Shown in pieces: positions 1 through 7,891 of a stretch of 33,501 bases of DNA. The DNA is from Aureispira sp. (lineage in GTDB: Bacteria; Bacteroidota; Bacteroidia; Chitinophagales; Saprospiraceae). Made by a program: the position numbers and the translations under genes. The notes under the pieces are model-generated. The model was not told the origin of the DNA, did not search any database, and saw only the letters and a program-made list of their open reading frames with translations. The stretch covers positions 1 to 33,501 of the forward strand of contig JAAEPD010000115.1 in the NCBI GenBank assembly GCA_024222455.1, given 5' to 3'. Each line of letters opens with the position of its first letter. The first letter of the stretch is position 1.

Positions 1-1354
1 AATTTAGAAACCTAAATTTTTTTTTTATTTTCCTATCTATAGTCATACTTGGTAATTGAATACAAACAGGTGTACATTGACTAGTATCTCTCAATTGTTG
101 AGGTTTGAAGGTTGGTAAACATTGCCTTTTGTTGTACGCCTCTATACTTGGATAGATTGTAAATGTATTTGCCAAAGGTGTTTTAATGTACAGTTGACCA
201 TTAGCAGCTACAAAAGCTGTTTGTTCTTGAACTAAAGGAATTACTTTTTTTGGTGTATCTACCTTTTCTATTACAGGACTATTCAATACAGGCTGCTTAA
301 TTTTTGTAGGAATAGTTTGTGTTGGTTGAGGTCTAAACAACCTCCAATCCTGTTTGATAAGGTAATCTGCAAGGTCTAAGCCTTCCAAGCGTTCTTTAGT
401 GCTGGCATTTTTCTCTAAAAGGTCAGATACTACAAATTTAGTATTGGGTAATTTGGCTTGAAACTCTTTTGCTTTTTTGCTCCAATGCTCAAACGCTTTG
501 CCCCCTTTGGATAAGTCAGGAAACAAACAAACGGTTCTACCTTCTAGCACCTTACATTTATCAAAGGTTAAGCTGCTTAGATTATACACCCCCAACCAAA
601 GGAACTGTTGAGTACTACCATTAGGCAGACCAAAATACAATGTTCCATAAATTGCCGTTTTAGGGGCTTCTACTAACGCTATAGGGCTATGAGGGTATTT
701 AGTCAATAAATGCTCTCCAAACAAGCAAGAAACCTTCTTATCGTTCGTTTTGTAGTCTATTAGCCATTGAGGTAAAGGCTTTTTGCTGTTGGTGTATGCT
801 CTTTCTATAGTGGAATGTAAAAAGCTGGTGTTTTTTGTATGATTTGTCTTATCAAATAGTTTTACCTGTATAGCTCTTACATTTTTGTATTGATCTATAA
901 AAGGAAAAGTAATTGCACCTGTTTGATAGCCTTTGCTGACTGTTCCTAAGTAGTAGAGTTCAATTACCTTTTGTATATCCTTAGCGTCAAAAGGATAAGC
1001 CACTCTATTCAATAGATTCTGAATGAATATATTTTGCTCATAGTCTTTTAAGGTTTTCATTAATACCTCTTTGGGTATGTATTTAGGATCTACTTTGGGC
1101 TTTTGTATAATTTGGTAGTTTACCTTATAAACTGTGCTGTTACCCTGCTGTTTTTGCTCACTTGATTGAGCATAACCATCTGTATAGGGGTTGAGATGAT
1201 AAGTACAACTTACTTCTCGATCACAACGTCCATACTGTTCAGGTAATAGTTTATTGTTGTGGCTGTCTATATAGCGTACAAAGCGTTTTTCATTACAGTT
1301 TGGGCAAAGAAATTTCTGCCCCCCGTTTTGAAGGGTATATTGGTATTGCTGCAT
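1..1354 (-). CDS. Primase/toprim-like zinc-ribbon protein (DUF6371 type), partial
   Basis: An open frame runs from ATG at 1354 to the left edge without a stop, at least 451 codons, so the C-terminus is missing. The N-terminus has a zinc-ribbon-like pattern: CPNC at about residues 17-20, then RCDREVSCTYH at about 45-55, as in CHC2-like ribbons of Bacteroidota DUF6371 proteins. Further on are the stretches GRTVCLFPDLSKGG and EGLDLADYL, which resemble the toprim-like half of that family. I infer a role in priming or replication of the element, cytoplasmic, acting with the SF3 helicase encoded just upstream. The start lies about 40 bases from a palindromic repeat array that could control it or act as an origin. 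Family assignment is from remembered motifs; biochemical function is inference. Confidence 0.7.
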   Translation of the reverse strand, partial: MQQYQYTLQNGGQKFLCPNCNEKRFVRYIDSHNNKLLPEQYGRCDREVSCTYHLNPYTDGYAQSSEQKQQGNSTVYKVNYQIIQKPKVDPKYIPKEVLMKTLKDYEQNIFIQNLLNRVAYPFDAKDIQKVIELYYLGTVSKGYQTGAITFPFIDQYKNVRAIQVKLFDKTNHTKNTSFLHSTIERAYTNSKKPLPQWLIDYKTNDKKVSCLFGEHLLTKYPHSPIALVEAPKTAIYGTLYFGLPNGSTQQFLWLGVYNLSSLTFDKCKVLEGRTVCLFPDLSKGGKAFEHWSKKAKEFQAKLPNTKFVVSDLLEKNASTKERLEGLDLADYLIKQDWRLFRPQPTQTIPTKIKQPVLNSPVIEKVDTPKKVIPLVQEQTAFVAANGQLYIKTPLANTFTIYPSIEAYNKRQCLPTFKPQQLRDTSQCTPVCIQLPSMTIDRKIKKKFRFLN

Positions 1355-1395
1355 TGTTATTTTGATTTTTTGGTAAAAAAAAGGTTTATTTCTTG

Positions 1396-1462
1396 CTACA
1401 CTATCTACACTACCTACACCCTTTTTGGGCTAATTGGTGTATATGGTGTAGATAGTGTAGGT
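1396..1462. repeat. Inverted array of 9-bp repeats; candidate replication origin or operator
   Basis: The left half reads CTACACTAT (1396), CTACACTAC (1405), CTACACC (1414). The right half reads GGTGTATAT (1436), GGTGTAGAT (1445), AGTGTAGGT (1454). The outer 15 bases CTACACTATCTACAC (1396-1410) are exactly complementary to 1446-1460, and TACACC (1415-1420) pairs with GGTGTA (1436-1441), giving a large two-stem palindrome with a 15-base loop. It sits between the SF3 helicase stop codon and the start of the primase-like gene. It could be iterons bound by an initiator, an operator, or a strong intergenic hairpin. Confidence 0.75.
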
Positions 1463-3114
1463 TAAAAAACAACTTTTTTTTCTGCATAAACTACCATTCC
1501 TTTATTCTTTCTTGTTACTTGGTAGCCTGCACTTTTTAGGCGTTTACTAAAGGTTCTAGAAGCACAAAGTTGATAACCATTATCAATACTATAGCTTCTA
1601 TACTCTTTATATAATTCTTGCAAAGGTTCAGTAAATTCTAAGGATTTAGTATATCCCATATCTTCCAAAAACATCTTAATAGGGTCAGATTCTAGTTTAT
1701 ATTGCTCCAATGCTTCTTGAGCTGCATTGCATTGTGTAAATCGTTTTGCTTGCAATAATCTAGTTAATCCTTCCAGCACCCAATTAAATACACCTGACAA
1801 TTCCTTATCAATGATTTTGCTATGCAATTGTTTATCCTGTTCCTGTTCGGGTATGGTCACATCAAAGGGAATGATTAAAAAGCGTCTAAAAAAACCATTT
1901 GTATGTTCTACATTTTTAGGTAACTCATTACAATTGAAAATTAGTTTTGCGTATTGTTTCAAAGTAAAGGGTTCACCATAGGGTAAACGTGCTTCAATTG
2001 GTTCACCTGAAGTTAATTGTTTAAATATAGATGATTCCAATTTGCCATTAATTTCACTACCATAGTTTACTAGCTTATTTGCAATTTTAGCCCTATAGTA
2101 GCCATTATCATTGGTAAGGCTGCTCAATGAATAGTTACTTGTATTTTCTTCTCCTAGTAAAGCATTGACTACTTCAAAAAATACAGATTTACCATTTGCC
2201 CCCGTTCCATAAAGTATTAGTGCTTTTTCTTCTTTAACTACATTCCTATTTTTGATAAATACAAAACCTAAAAATTCAGCTAGTACTTGTTGTCGTTCCT
2301 TGTCAGGTAACACCTTATTCAAATAAGCTTCAAAGATTGGTGCTTTTGCTTTAGGATTATATTCAAAAGGCAATTGATAAGTGAGAAAATCTAAACTGTC
2401 AAACGCCCTTAACTTATTGCCTTTTGGAGTTATTTCAAACGTTCCATTTTTTAGATTGATTAGTACCTTATCTTTTGGAATGTCTAATATTGGCAAATGA
2501 GCTTCTGACAAGAATTGTTTAAATAAGTGATCTCTAAATTGATAATACTTTGCTGCAAATTTAGGTACTTGCATCTGTTCGGCTGCTTGTCCTAAAAAAC
2601 GTTGAAAATCATCTTTATCAATTTCTTCCCAAAAGGCAGCATTGTACAAATAATTAAAATTATGTCGCTTGCAAAGCCCCCAATTATTCTGTTTAGCTAA
2701 GTCTAAAATATTATCTATAGCCAATACTGTATAGTGCCTAGTATTGAGCTTTATCTTATTCAATTCTTTATGAATATCCTTTGCTTCATCGCTTTCTTTA
2801 TCAACTGAATTTAGCCTTTTCCTTAATTTCTCTACTTTAGGAAATGCTAAGGCTTCAAAATCTAATGGTTCAAATTGCTCTAATAGCTTTGTCAAAATCT
2901 TACTAGAAGTCATTAGTTCTTCAGGCTTCAATAATTCTTCTATATGACTGTTGATAGTTTCAGGACTATCTAGTTCATCAAACTTAGGGTTTAGTATATC
3001 CTTCATACACTCTTTGTTTTGTGGGCTTTCAGATAATCTAAATTGCAATTCTTCTTGATTTGTAGTATCTTTACCCTGCTTCTTTATAGGGTTATTTTTG
3101 TGGTTATTTCCCAT
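1462..3114 (-). CDS. SF3 helicase, D5/P4-type primase C-terminal domain protein
   Basis: This 550-residue protein has a Walker A motif GTGANGKS at about residues 303-310, followed by a sensor-like FNCNELP near residue 395, the layout of D5_N/phage-plasmid primase P4 C-terminal superfamily 3 helicases. Such proteins form hexameric rings that unwind DNA at the origin of small phages, plasmids and satellites. The N-terminal about 150 residues are charged and show no primase catalytic motif that I recognise; the separate downstream primase-like gene may supply it. The start ATG overlaps the end of the upstream HTH gene by 11 bases, indicating translational coupling. Its stop codon overlaps the last base of a 9-bp repeat array. 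Role in replicating the excised element is inference. Confidence 0.88.
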   Translation of the reverse strand: MGNNHKNNPIKKQGKDTTNQEELQFRLSESPQNKECMKDILNPKFDELDSPETINSHIEELLKPEELMTSSKILTKLLEQFEPLDFEALAFPKVEKLRKRLNSVDKESDEAKDIHKELNKIKLNTRHYTVLAIDNILDLAKQNNWGLCKRHNFNYLYNAAFWEEIDKDDFQRFLGQAAEQMQVPKFAAKYYQFRDHLFKQFLSEAHLPILDIPKDKVLINLKNGTFEITPKGNKLRAFDSLDFLTYQLPFEYNPKAKAPIFEAYLNKVLPDKERQQVLAEFLGFVFIKNRNVVKEEKALILYGTGANGKSVFFEVVNALLGEENTSNYSLSSLTNDNGYYRAKIANKLVNYGSEINGKLESSIFKQLTSGEPIEARLPYGEPFTLKQYAKLIFNCNELPKNVEHTNGFFRRFLIIPFDVTIPEQEQDKQLHSKIIDKELSGVFNWVLEGLTRLLQAKRFTQCNAAQEALEQYKLESDPIKMFLEDMGYTKSLEFTEPLQELYKEYRSYSIDNGYQLCASRTFSKRLKSAGYQVTRKNKGMVVYAEKKVVF

Positions 3115-3460
3115 AATTCAACCCTTTTTTTGTTTCCGCTAAATAGGCTTCTGCTTCTGCCTCCAATTCTGTATTTGTCTTTTTACGCCCTGCTTTCAGG
3201 TATTCCATCAATTCCTCTTTAGAAAAATATAAACGTTTACCTTGCTTCATAACTGGTAGTTCGCCCCTACTTACTTTGCTGTATATGGTAGGTACACTTA
3301 GGATTAGAAATTCTGCTGCTTGTTGAACTGTTAGTAATTCGTCTTTTTCTTCTGTAGATTGGTCTTTTCTTCTGTTGAGCAGTAGTTTTTCTATAGCCTC
3401 TAACTTTTGGCTTAACTGGTGTACTGCTGCTGGTAATTGGTCGAAACTTAATTCCATCAT
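3104..3460 (-). CDS. Excisionase-type helix-turn-helix protein
   Basis: A 118-residue protein. The first about 40 residues look like a short helical/coiled segment (QLSQKLEAIEKLL). Residues about 43-90 (LLTVQQAAEFL, then PTIYSKVSRGELPV, then LYFSKEELMEYL) match the MerR-like/HTH_17 excisionase fold common next to Bacteroidota integrases. It may act as recombination directionality factor or as transcriptional regulator of the helicase operon. Two ATG codons are adjacent at 3460 and 3457. The gene overlaps the helicase by 11 bases and is the first gene of that operon, downstream of a pair of direct repeats that could be its own binding sites. Confidence 0.85.
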   Translation of the reverse strand: MMELSFDQLPAAVHQLSQKLEAIEKLLLNRRKDQSTEEKDELLTVQQAAEFLILSVPTIYSKVSRGELPVMKQGKRLYFSKEELMEYLKAGRKKTNTELEAEAEAYLAETKKGLNYGK

Positions 3461-3499
3461 TTAACAAAGTTTTTATTACTATTAATAATATTTACTTTG

Positions 3500-3548
3500 C
3501 AAGTATAACTATGGTATTTGCGGGTTAAAAGGTGGTATTTACGGGTTA
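3500..3548 (-). promoter_or_regulatory. Putative promoter with two 16-bp direct-repeat operators
   Basis: On the plus strand TGGTATTTGCGGGTTA (3512-3527) is repeated as TGGTATTTACGGGTTA (3533-3548), 15 of 16 bases identical and offset by 21 bp, two DNA turns. On the minus strand a -7-like box TATACTTG (3507-3500), one mismatch from TAnnTTTG, lies between the repeats and the HTH gene start, so the repeats cover the -33 region. This geometry suits a dimeric or cooperative regulator binding one DNA face. The repeats are seen directly; the promoter role is inferred. Confidence 0.55.
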
Positions 3549-3564
3549 CTAAATTTATTAGTGT

Positions 3565-4491
3565 TTATCTTGTTAATGCTTTGTATAAATCCGTTTCTAC
3601 CATTTTACTAAAGTGGCTTAAAACCTGTATAATTTTAAAGTATTCTGTATTACTTTTTAGGGGGTCTTCACTCAATTCTTTATATATGCTCCCTAATGTT
3701 TTAGCTAATTTGGTACGACAACTACTTCTTAGTCTAATATTTGAAGCTGGAATGTTATAAGCTCTTTGTTCAAAAAATGCTGTTAGAATTTCAATGAATG
3801 TTTTATAGCTTTCTTCATTAAAAAAGGCATAGTTCCACCCTTTTACATCCATAGACTTAAACTGTTGAATAATTAACTCTTTCGTTCTTGAGTTATCTTC
3901 TTTTAAATCCTCATTTAATTTTTGGGCAGCAAATGATAATTTTTCCTTTTCTAAGTGCTCTTTTTCTTCAAACTCTAACCGTTTTTTTAAACCCTTGAGC
4001 AATTTTTGTTGTATTGAATTACCCTCTTCTCTACCTGCCTTTAAATCATTTATTTCTAACTCATTTAACAACCTTTCTATAAATTTTATTTTTTCTTTAA
4101 CAGATCCTTCAAGTGTTTCTATAGAATTAAAAATAGTTAGCTCTTTAAAATAAAAACCTACTCTCTTTTTAAACTCAGGGTACTTTCCATATAATATAGA
4201 TTCTATATTCCCCCTAAGTACCATCCATTGATGTTCAATTAATTCATACTGCTTAAACAATGGTATATTTAGATTCTTAAATCTGGTTAGATGGTCTTTT
4301 ATCGTAATTTCTTCCATCGTAGATAAGCCAATTTTAGGCACTAAATCAAAAACAGTATTATACCATCGAATAAAATCTTCTTCATAAAACCGATAAGATT
4401 CTATCTGTTCTTGATTCTTAGACTTAGGGAATAAATCCTTTAGGTCTACTTTAGCAAAGGGCATAGGATAAGAATTAAGTAACCAGTCCAT
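3565..4491 (-). CDS. Element protein of unknown function, largely helical
   Basis: I do not recognise the family. The 308-residue product from ATG 4491 (a TTG at 4518 would add nine residues but overlaps the integrase) has no signal peptide or TM segment. The middle, about residues 160-210, is rich in E and K (KGLKKRLEFEEKEHLEKEKL) and likely coiled coil. The C-terminal part, about 215-300, looks like a compact helical domain (RTKELIIQQFKSMDVKG, then a basic RLRSSCRTKLAKTLG). It starts 13 bases after the integrase stop codon, so it is probably in the same transcript. Position between integrase and excisionase genes suggests an accessory of recombination or regulation, in the position where some Bacteroidota elements carry RteC-like proteins, but no RteC motif was recognised. 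Confidence 0.8.
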   Translation of the reverse strand: MDWLLNSYPMPFAKVDLKDLFPKSKNQEQIESYRFYEEDFIRWYNTVFDLVPKIGLSTMEEITIKDHLTRFKNLNIPLFKQYELIEHQWMVLRGNIESILYGKYPEFKKRVGFYFKELTIFNSIETLEGSVKEKIKFIERLLNELEINDLKAGREEGNSIQQKLLKGLKKRLEFEEKEHLEKEKLSFAAQKLNEDLKEDNSRTKELIIQQFKSMDVKGWNYAFFNEESYKTFIEILTAFFEQRAYNIPASNIRLRSSCRTKLAKTLGSIYKELSEDPLKSNTEYFKIIQVLSHFSKMVETDLYKALTR

Positions 4492-4504
4492 TATCGTATC
4501 ATTT

Positions 4505-5656
4505 TTAATCGTTATCAAAATCTAATTGAATCTTATTCGCTGCTGTACGCTTTGTTGCATCTACTATCTTAGCATACACTAGTGTAGTTTTTAAGTCACG
4601 ATGCCCTAACAGTTTCGATAAGGTATAAATATCTGTACCACTTAATAACTGTAAAACAGCATAAGTATGTCTAAAACAATGAAAGGTTATATCCTTAGTA
4701 ATACCTGCTGCTCCTATCCATTGAAACAGGTGTTTATTGTGGTAAGCAGAATACTTTAAACCCTCAAATACTTTTTGATTGGGCTTACCTTTTGCCCCTA
4801 ATAAGTCATAAGCTTGTTTTGAAATTGGTAAAAACTCTACGCCTTTAGTTTTTTGCTGTTTAAACTTGATCGAGTAACCTTCATCCTTGATATACTCTAA
4901 CTCCCCCCAAACCATTTTTTGAATATCTGAAAATCGTAAACCTGTTAAGGCTGAAAACAAAGCAGCCTGCTTTAATAGAGGATAATTACATTTTGTTTTA
5001 ATTAATTGGTTGAGTTCTTCTTTAGTTAGGTAAGCTCTTATTGTTTCTACTTCTTTTATGGAAGCTATCTTTGCATTCAAATCTGTTTGCAATAAGTTAT
5101 CTCTAAACGCTTGTTTTAGTGCTGCTTTGACTTTATTAAAATAAGAAACTGCTGTATTATGAGCTATTTTTGCTTTTGCACTTCTTCTACTTTTTGCTTT
5201 CAGCAGATAGTCTTTGAAATCTTCAAAAATAGATTCATTCAACTCTGAAAACTTAATACTACCCTTCGTGAAATCTTTAAGGTAATGTAAAGCTGAAGCC
5301 CAATTGCTTTTATTTGAGCCTATGCGCTTATTAGTTAGTTTTTCAAAGTAGCTTATAAAGTCACGCTCTCCAAGCTCTTTTAGTCTTAGTCGTTCCTTTT
5401 CGTATGCTGTATATATTTCAGGCTTATTTAGTTCATTTTCCCTTTTTTGACATATATGTTTAGCTAGTGCTAAATTTTCTTTATTCTTATTTTTCTCAGA
5501 AGTATCTCTAGGCTTTTGATGTATATACAATTTTAAAAATTCCCTCCTAGTAGTTTTGCCTGTTTTAGGGTTTAGTATAGCTGGATAAAAGTCAAGATAC
5601 AGACTTTCACGACCTTTTAAAATTACCTTTTTTCTTAATGTTACTTTGATTCCCAT
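4505..5656 (-). CDS. Tyrosine recombinase / integrase
   Basis: A 383-residue site-specific recombinase. The N-terminus (MGIKVTLRKKV) resembles the arm-type DNA-binding domain of Bacteroidota integrases, then a SAM-like core-binding domain around residues 100-190. The catalytic domain shows ALTGLRFSD (Arg near 240), HCFRHTYAV (H-x-x-R near 325), LLGHRDLKTT (near 350) and the Tyr in LVYAKI near 360, so all usual catalytic residues are present. It would integrate and excise the element by strand exchange at short att cores. The length is normal for the family. The downstream unknown gene follows 13 bases after the stop, and the upstream membrane-protein gene ends 11 bases before its start, so these appear co-transcribed. 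The likely target, the mnmE 3' end, is 2.4 kb away. Confidence 0.95.
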   Translation of the reverse strand: MGIKVTLRKKVILKGRESLYLDFYPAILNPKTGKTTRREFLKLYIHQKPRDTSEKNKNKENLALAKHICQKRENELNKPEIYTAYEKERLRLKELGERDFISYFEKLTNKRIGSNKSNWASALHYLKDFTKGSIKFSELNESIFEDFKDYLLKAKSRRSAKAKIAHNTAVSYFNKVKAALKQAFRDNLLQTDLNAKIASIKEVETIRAYLTKEELNQLIKTKCNYPLLKQAALFSALTGLRFSDIQKMVWGELEYIKDEGYSIKFKQQKTKGVEFLPISKQAYDLLGAKGKPNQKVFEGLKYSAYHNKHLFQWIGAAGITKDITFHCFRHTYAVLQLLSGTDIYTLSKLLGHRDLKTTLVYAKIVDATKRTAANKIQLDFDND

Positions 5657-5667
5657 TGCTTCTATAT

Positions 5668-7356
5668 TTATTTTTTCTTTTTCAATTTTAGTGTTTTACC
5701 TGTTCGCTTTTCCCATGCTTCTATTCTACATTCATTAGTACAATACTTTTGTTTGTGGTGTCTGTACTCATAACTTTTTGAGCAATGCACACAAGTACGT
5801 TGCTTAGGTGGTGGTGTATCGTTATACGATTTTCGTATAGGGCTTTCTTTATTGGTATCTTTAGTATTAAAACCTATAGGTTTGCGGTGGTGCTGTTCAA
5901 AAGGATTTGGGGCGTTACCTTCTATAAAATCTATAATTGCAGTTTTAAGAGTACTTATATTTTCAATAGTTGCCTGTTCTCCTAAATAAGCTTTAATAAC
6001 CTGTTCAGCTTTTAGTTCTATTTGTTGGGCTTCTTCATTCAAATTGGACTTGTTCAACTCCAAGTAAGATTTGAGATATTTTAAGATGATAGGCTCTAAC
6101 TCTTTTAATTCAGTATTGATTGCTGTTGCATCTTTTTGAATTATGGTTGCTTTTTGAGCATCTAGTTCAGGCAGTTCATTATTCAAAAGATAATGCTGCT
6201 CTTTAGTATTGGCAACCTTAAAAATTAATCGTTGCTGTTTAGCTTCAGCTAGATCATATAGTTGAGGTGGGGCGGTGGGTAATGGTGGTGCTGGTGTATT
6301 GATTGCCCATTCTTGTATTCTAGTTCTCAACTTGTAATTGAACTTATCACTAAGCATATTTACAAAATCGGTAGCTATTGACTGTGAAAAATAATATTGG
6401 TTAGGTAAAGCAACCTGCTCTATACCACTACCTTTTTTGTGTATCTGTTCCAATATTACTGAAAAGATAAATACACAAAGACATATAATTGTAAACCATG
6501 CTAAACCATTACCATAATGAGAAGTAGTATTTGCTGCTTTATCAATAGCATTAGTATTTGAAGCTTTGATTGTGTTGGATCCTAATAAATAAAGATTTTC
6601 TATACGTTGTAAATCATTTCTATTAGTAGTTACCAAAGTTTTTAATTCCTTTGCTTGTCCTGCTTCTAGTTGGGCTATCTGTTCAGCTTGTTCTACTTCT
6701 AATGCCTTAATTTTTCGTTGGATAGATTCTTTTCTACTTTGATAACTCTTACCTGTTCTTTTTTCTTTTTGGGTATAGCGGTTGAGGTTGTTTTGATGTG
6801 CTGCAATTTTGGCTTCAAAGCGTTTGTTCTCTGCTTGTATTTGGCTCAAATACCCTGTTGTAATGATTGTACTATCAGTAGAGAATAAAGCATTGAGTTC
6901 AACCTTTTTAGTTTGATATGTCTTATCTATAGCAGTAGTACTTTCTAGTTTTGGGGGTGGACTGGCTATACTTACCAATTCTTTGCTCCCCTGAAAACTC
7001 AATAAAGCAGATACACTTAAAAGCCCAATACAAACAATTACTATAAAAATAGTCATTGCTAAATCAAGCCCTTTGAATCGTTTGTACAAAAATGCTTTGA
7101 TAGTATAAGGGGCAAACTTCCTCAATCCTACTTCTAAAAATAGCGTTCCGATTATTGCACCAACAACAGCCAATAAAACAGCTCTATTGGGGGCAAATTC
7201 GCTAACTCTACTAAGGATTATACTGTAAATAATTCCAATTTCAGTAAGTCCTGAAATCAGTTGAGCAATGATGCCTAATTTGGATAAGGTGGGTACTAAT
7301 GTAGCGTAACGATTAAAAAACGCCTCATTGGTTGGTAAATTGAACTGAATTTTCAT
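5668..7356 (-). CDS. Four-TM protein with long coiled-coil loop and C-terminal zinc ribbon
   Basis: I do not recognise this family. I chose ATG 7356 (562 residues) because the longer frame starts with a TTG at 7410 and adds 18 poorly hydrophobic residues. Hydrophobic segments lie at about 27-50, 58-79, 99-121 and 290-312. The loop between the second and third is basic (RKFAPYTIKAFLYKRFKG) and so likely cytoplasmic, which puts the about 165-residue coiled-coil segment between TM3 and TM4 in the periplasm and the C-terminal half in the cytoplasm. The last about 45 residues contain C-X2-C-X13-C-X3-C (CVHC...YCTNEC) followed by a lysine-rich tail, a zinc ribbon that also occurs in the neighbouring HTH protein. 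It may link element DNA or a partner to the membrane; this is inference. Confidence 0.82.
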   Translation of the reverse strand: MKIQFNLPTNEAFFNRYATLVPTLSKLGIIAQLISGLTEIGIIYSIILSRVSEFAPNRAVLLAVVGAIIGTLFLEVGLRKFAPYTIKAFLYKRFKGLDLAMTIFIVIVCIGLLSVSALLSFQGSKELVSIASPPPKLESTTAIDKTYQTKKVELNALFSTDSTIITTGYLSQIQAENKRFEAKIAAHQNNLNRYTQKEKRTGKSYQSRKESIQRKIKALEVEQAEQIAQLEAGQAKELKTLVTTNRNDLQRIENLYLLGSNTIKASNTNAIDKAANTTSHYGNGLAWFTIICLCVFIFSVILEQIHKKGSGIEQVALPNQYYFSQSIATDFVNMLSDKFNYKLRTRIQEWAINTPAPPLPTAPPQLYDLAEAKQQRLIFKVANTKEQHYLLNNELPELDAQKATIIQKDATAINTELKELEPIILKYLKSYLELNKSNLNEEAQQIELKAEQVIKAYLGEQATIENISTLKTAIIDFIEGNAPNPFEQHHRKPIGFNTKDTNKESPIRKSYNDTPPPKQRTCVHCSKSYEYRHHKQKYCTNECRIEAWEKRTGKTLKLKKKK

Positions 7357-7449
7357 TAATTTTATGACAGTTTGATTTTTCAAATTACCCTGTTCATAGT
7401 TCGTCTGCAAACAAAAGCTATGTTCGGGGTTTTTATTTTTAGCGCATTC

Positions 7450-7803
7450 CTATTGCATAAATAAGCTTTCAATATCTGAACGTCTTAGTATTACACGCCT
7501 TCCAATCTTTCCAGCGTTTAGTTCATTTCGCTTAATGGCTCTCCATATTGTCCAACGACTAACAGACAATAATTCACAAGCTTCTGCAATTGTCAAAAAG
7601 TCTTTAGCCTGTATTTCTTCTATAGATTTAGTTTTGCTCTTTTTGGTTTGCTCATTAGAGGCTTCTATCTTTTCTTTTCGCTTTCTGTCTTTATATGCAC
7701 GTTTGGCGCATACATCTCCACAATATTTTGTTTTAGTTGTTTTGGCTATAAACTCTTTTTGGCAATACTGACAAATACGGTTTACTCTAATATTTGAACT
7801 CAT
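7450..7803 (-). CDS. Zinc-ribbon plus helix-turn-helix DNA-binding protein
   Basis: From ATG 7803 this is 117 residues; a TTG at 7830 would add nine. The N-terminus holds C-X2-C-X13-C-X3-C (CQYC...YCGDVC), followed by a basic linker, and the C-terminus holds an excisionase-type HTH (LTIAEACELLSVS, then IWRAIKRNELNAGKIG, then ILRRSDIESLF). Proteins of this build sit beside Bacteroidota integrases and likely act as regulator or directionality factor. It is the outermost element gene, 246 bases from mnmE, with a good TAnnTTTG promoter upstream, and is the likely head of the operon running through the membrane protein and integrase. Confidence 0.87.
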   Translation of the reverse strand: MSSNIRVNRICQYCQKEFIAKTTKTKYCGDVCAKRAYKDRKRKEKIEASNEQTKKSKTKSIEEIQAKDFLTIAEACELLSVSRWTIWRAIKRNELNAGKIGRRVILRRSDIESLFMQ

Positions 7804-7891
7804 TATATAGTGCTTGTTCTGACTTTGCAATGCTGCAAGTTTCTCATTGTTGCAACTTGTATAAAAAGATAAGGCAAAAAGCCTCTATTTC

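Noticed and set aside
1396-1462. Short regularly spaced repeats that might be read as a CRISPR array
   Set aside because: The units are 9 bp, directly abutting without spacers, and inverted in the two halves; no cas genes are present.
3267-3467. Open frame of 66 codons overlapping the excisionase-like gene
   Set aside because: It lies in another frame of the same strand over a clear HTH gene, and its product is a basic low-complexity sequence without recognisable motifs.
7357-7410. Longer start (TTG) for the membrane protein
   Set aside because: The extra 18 residues are polar and precede a good ATG; the same reasoning was used for TTG starts at 4518, 7830, 9606, 18755, 22509 and 28933.
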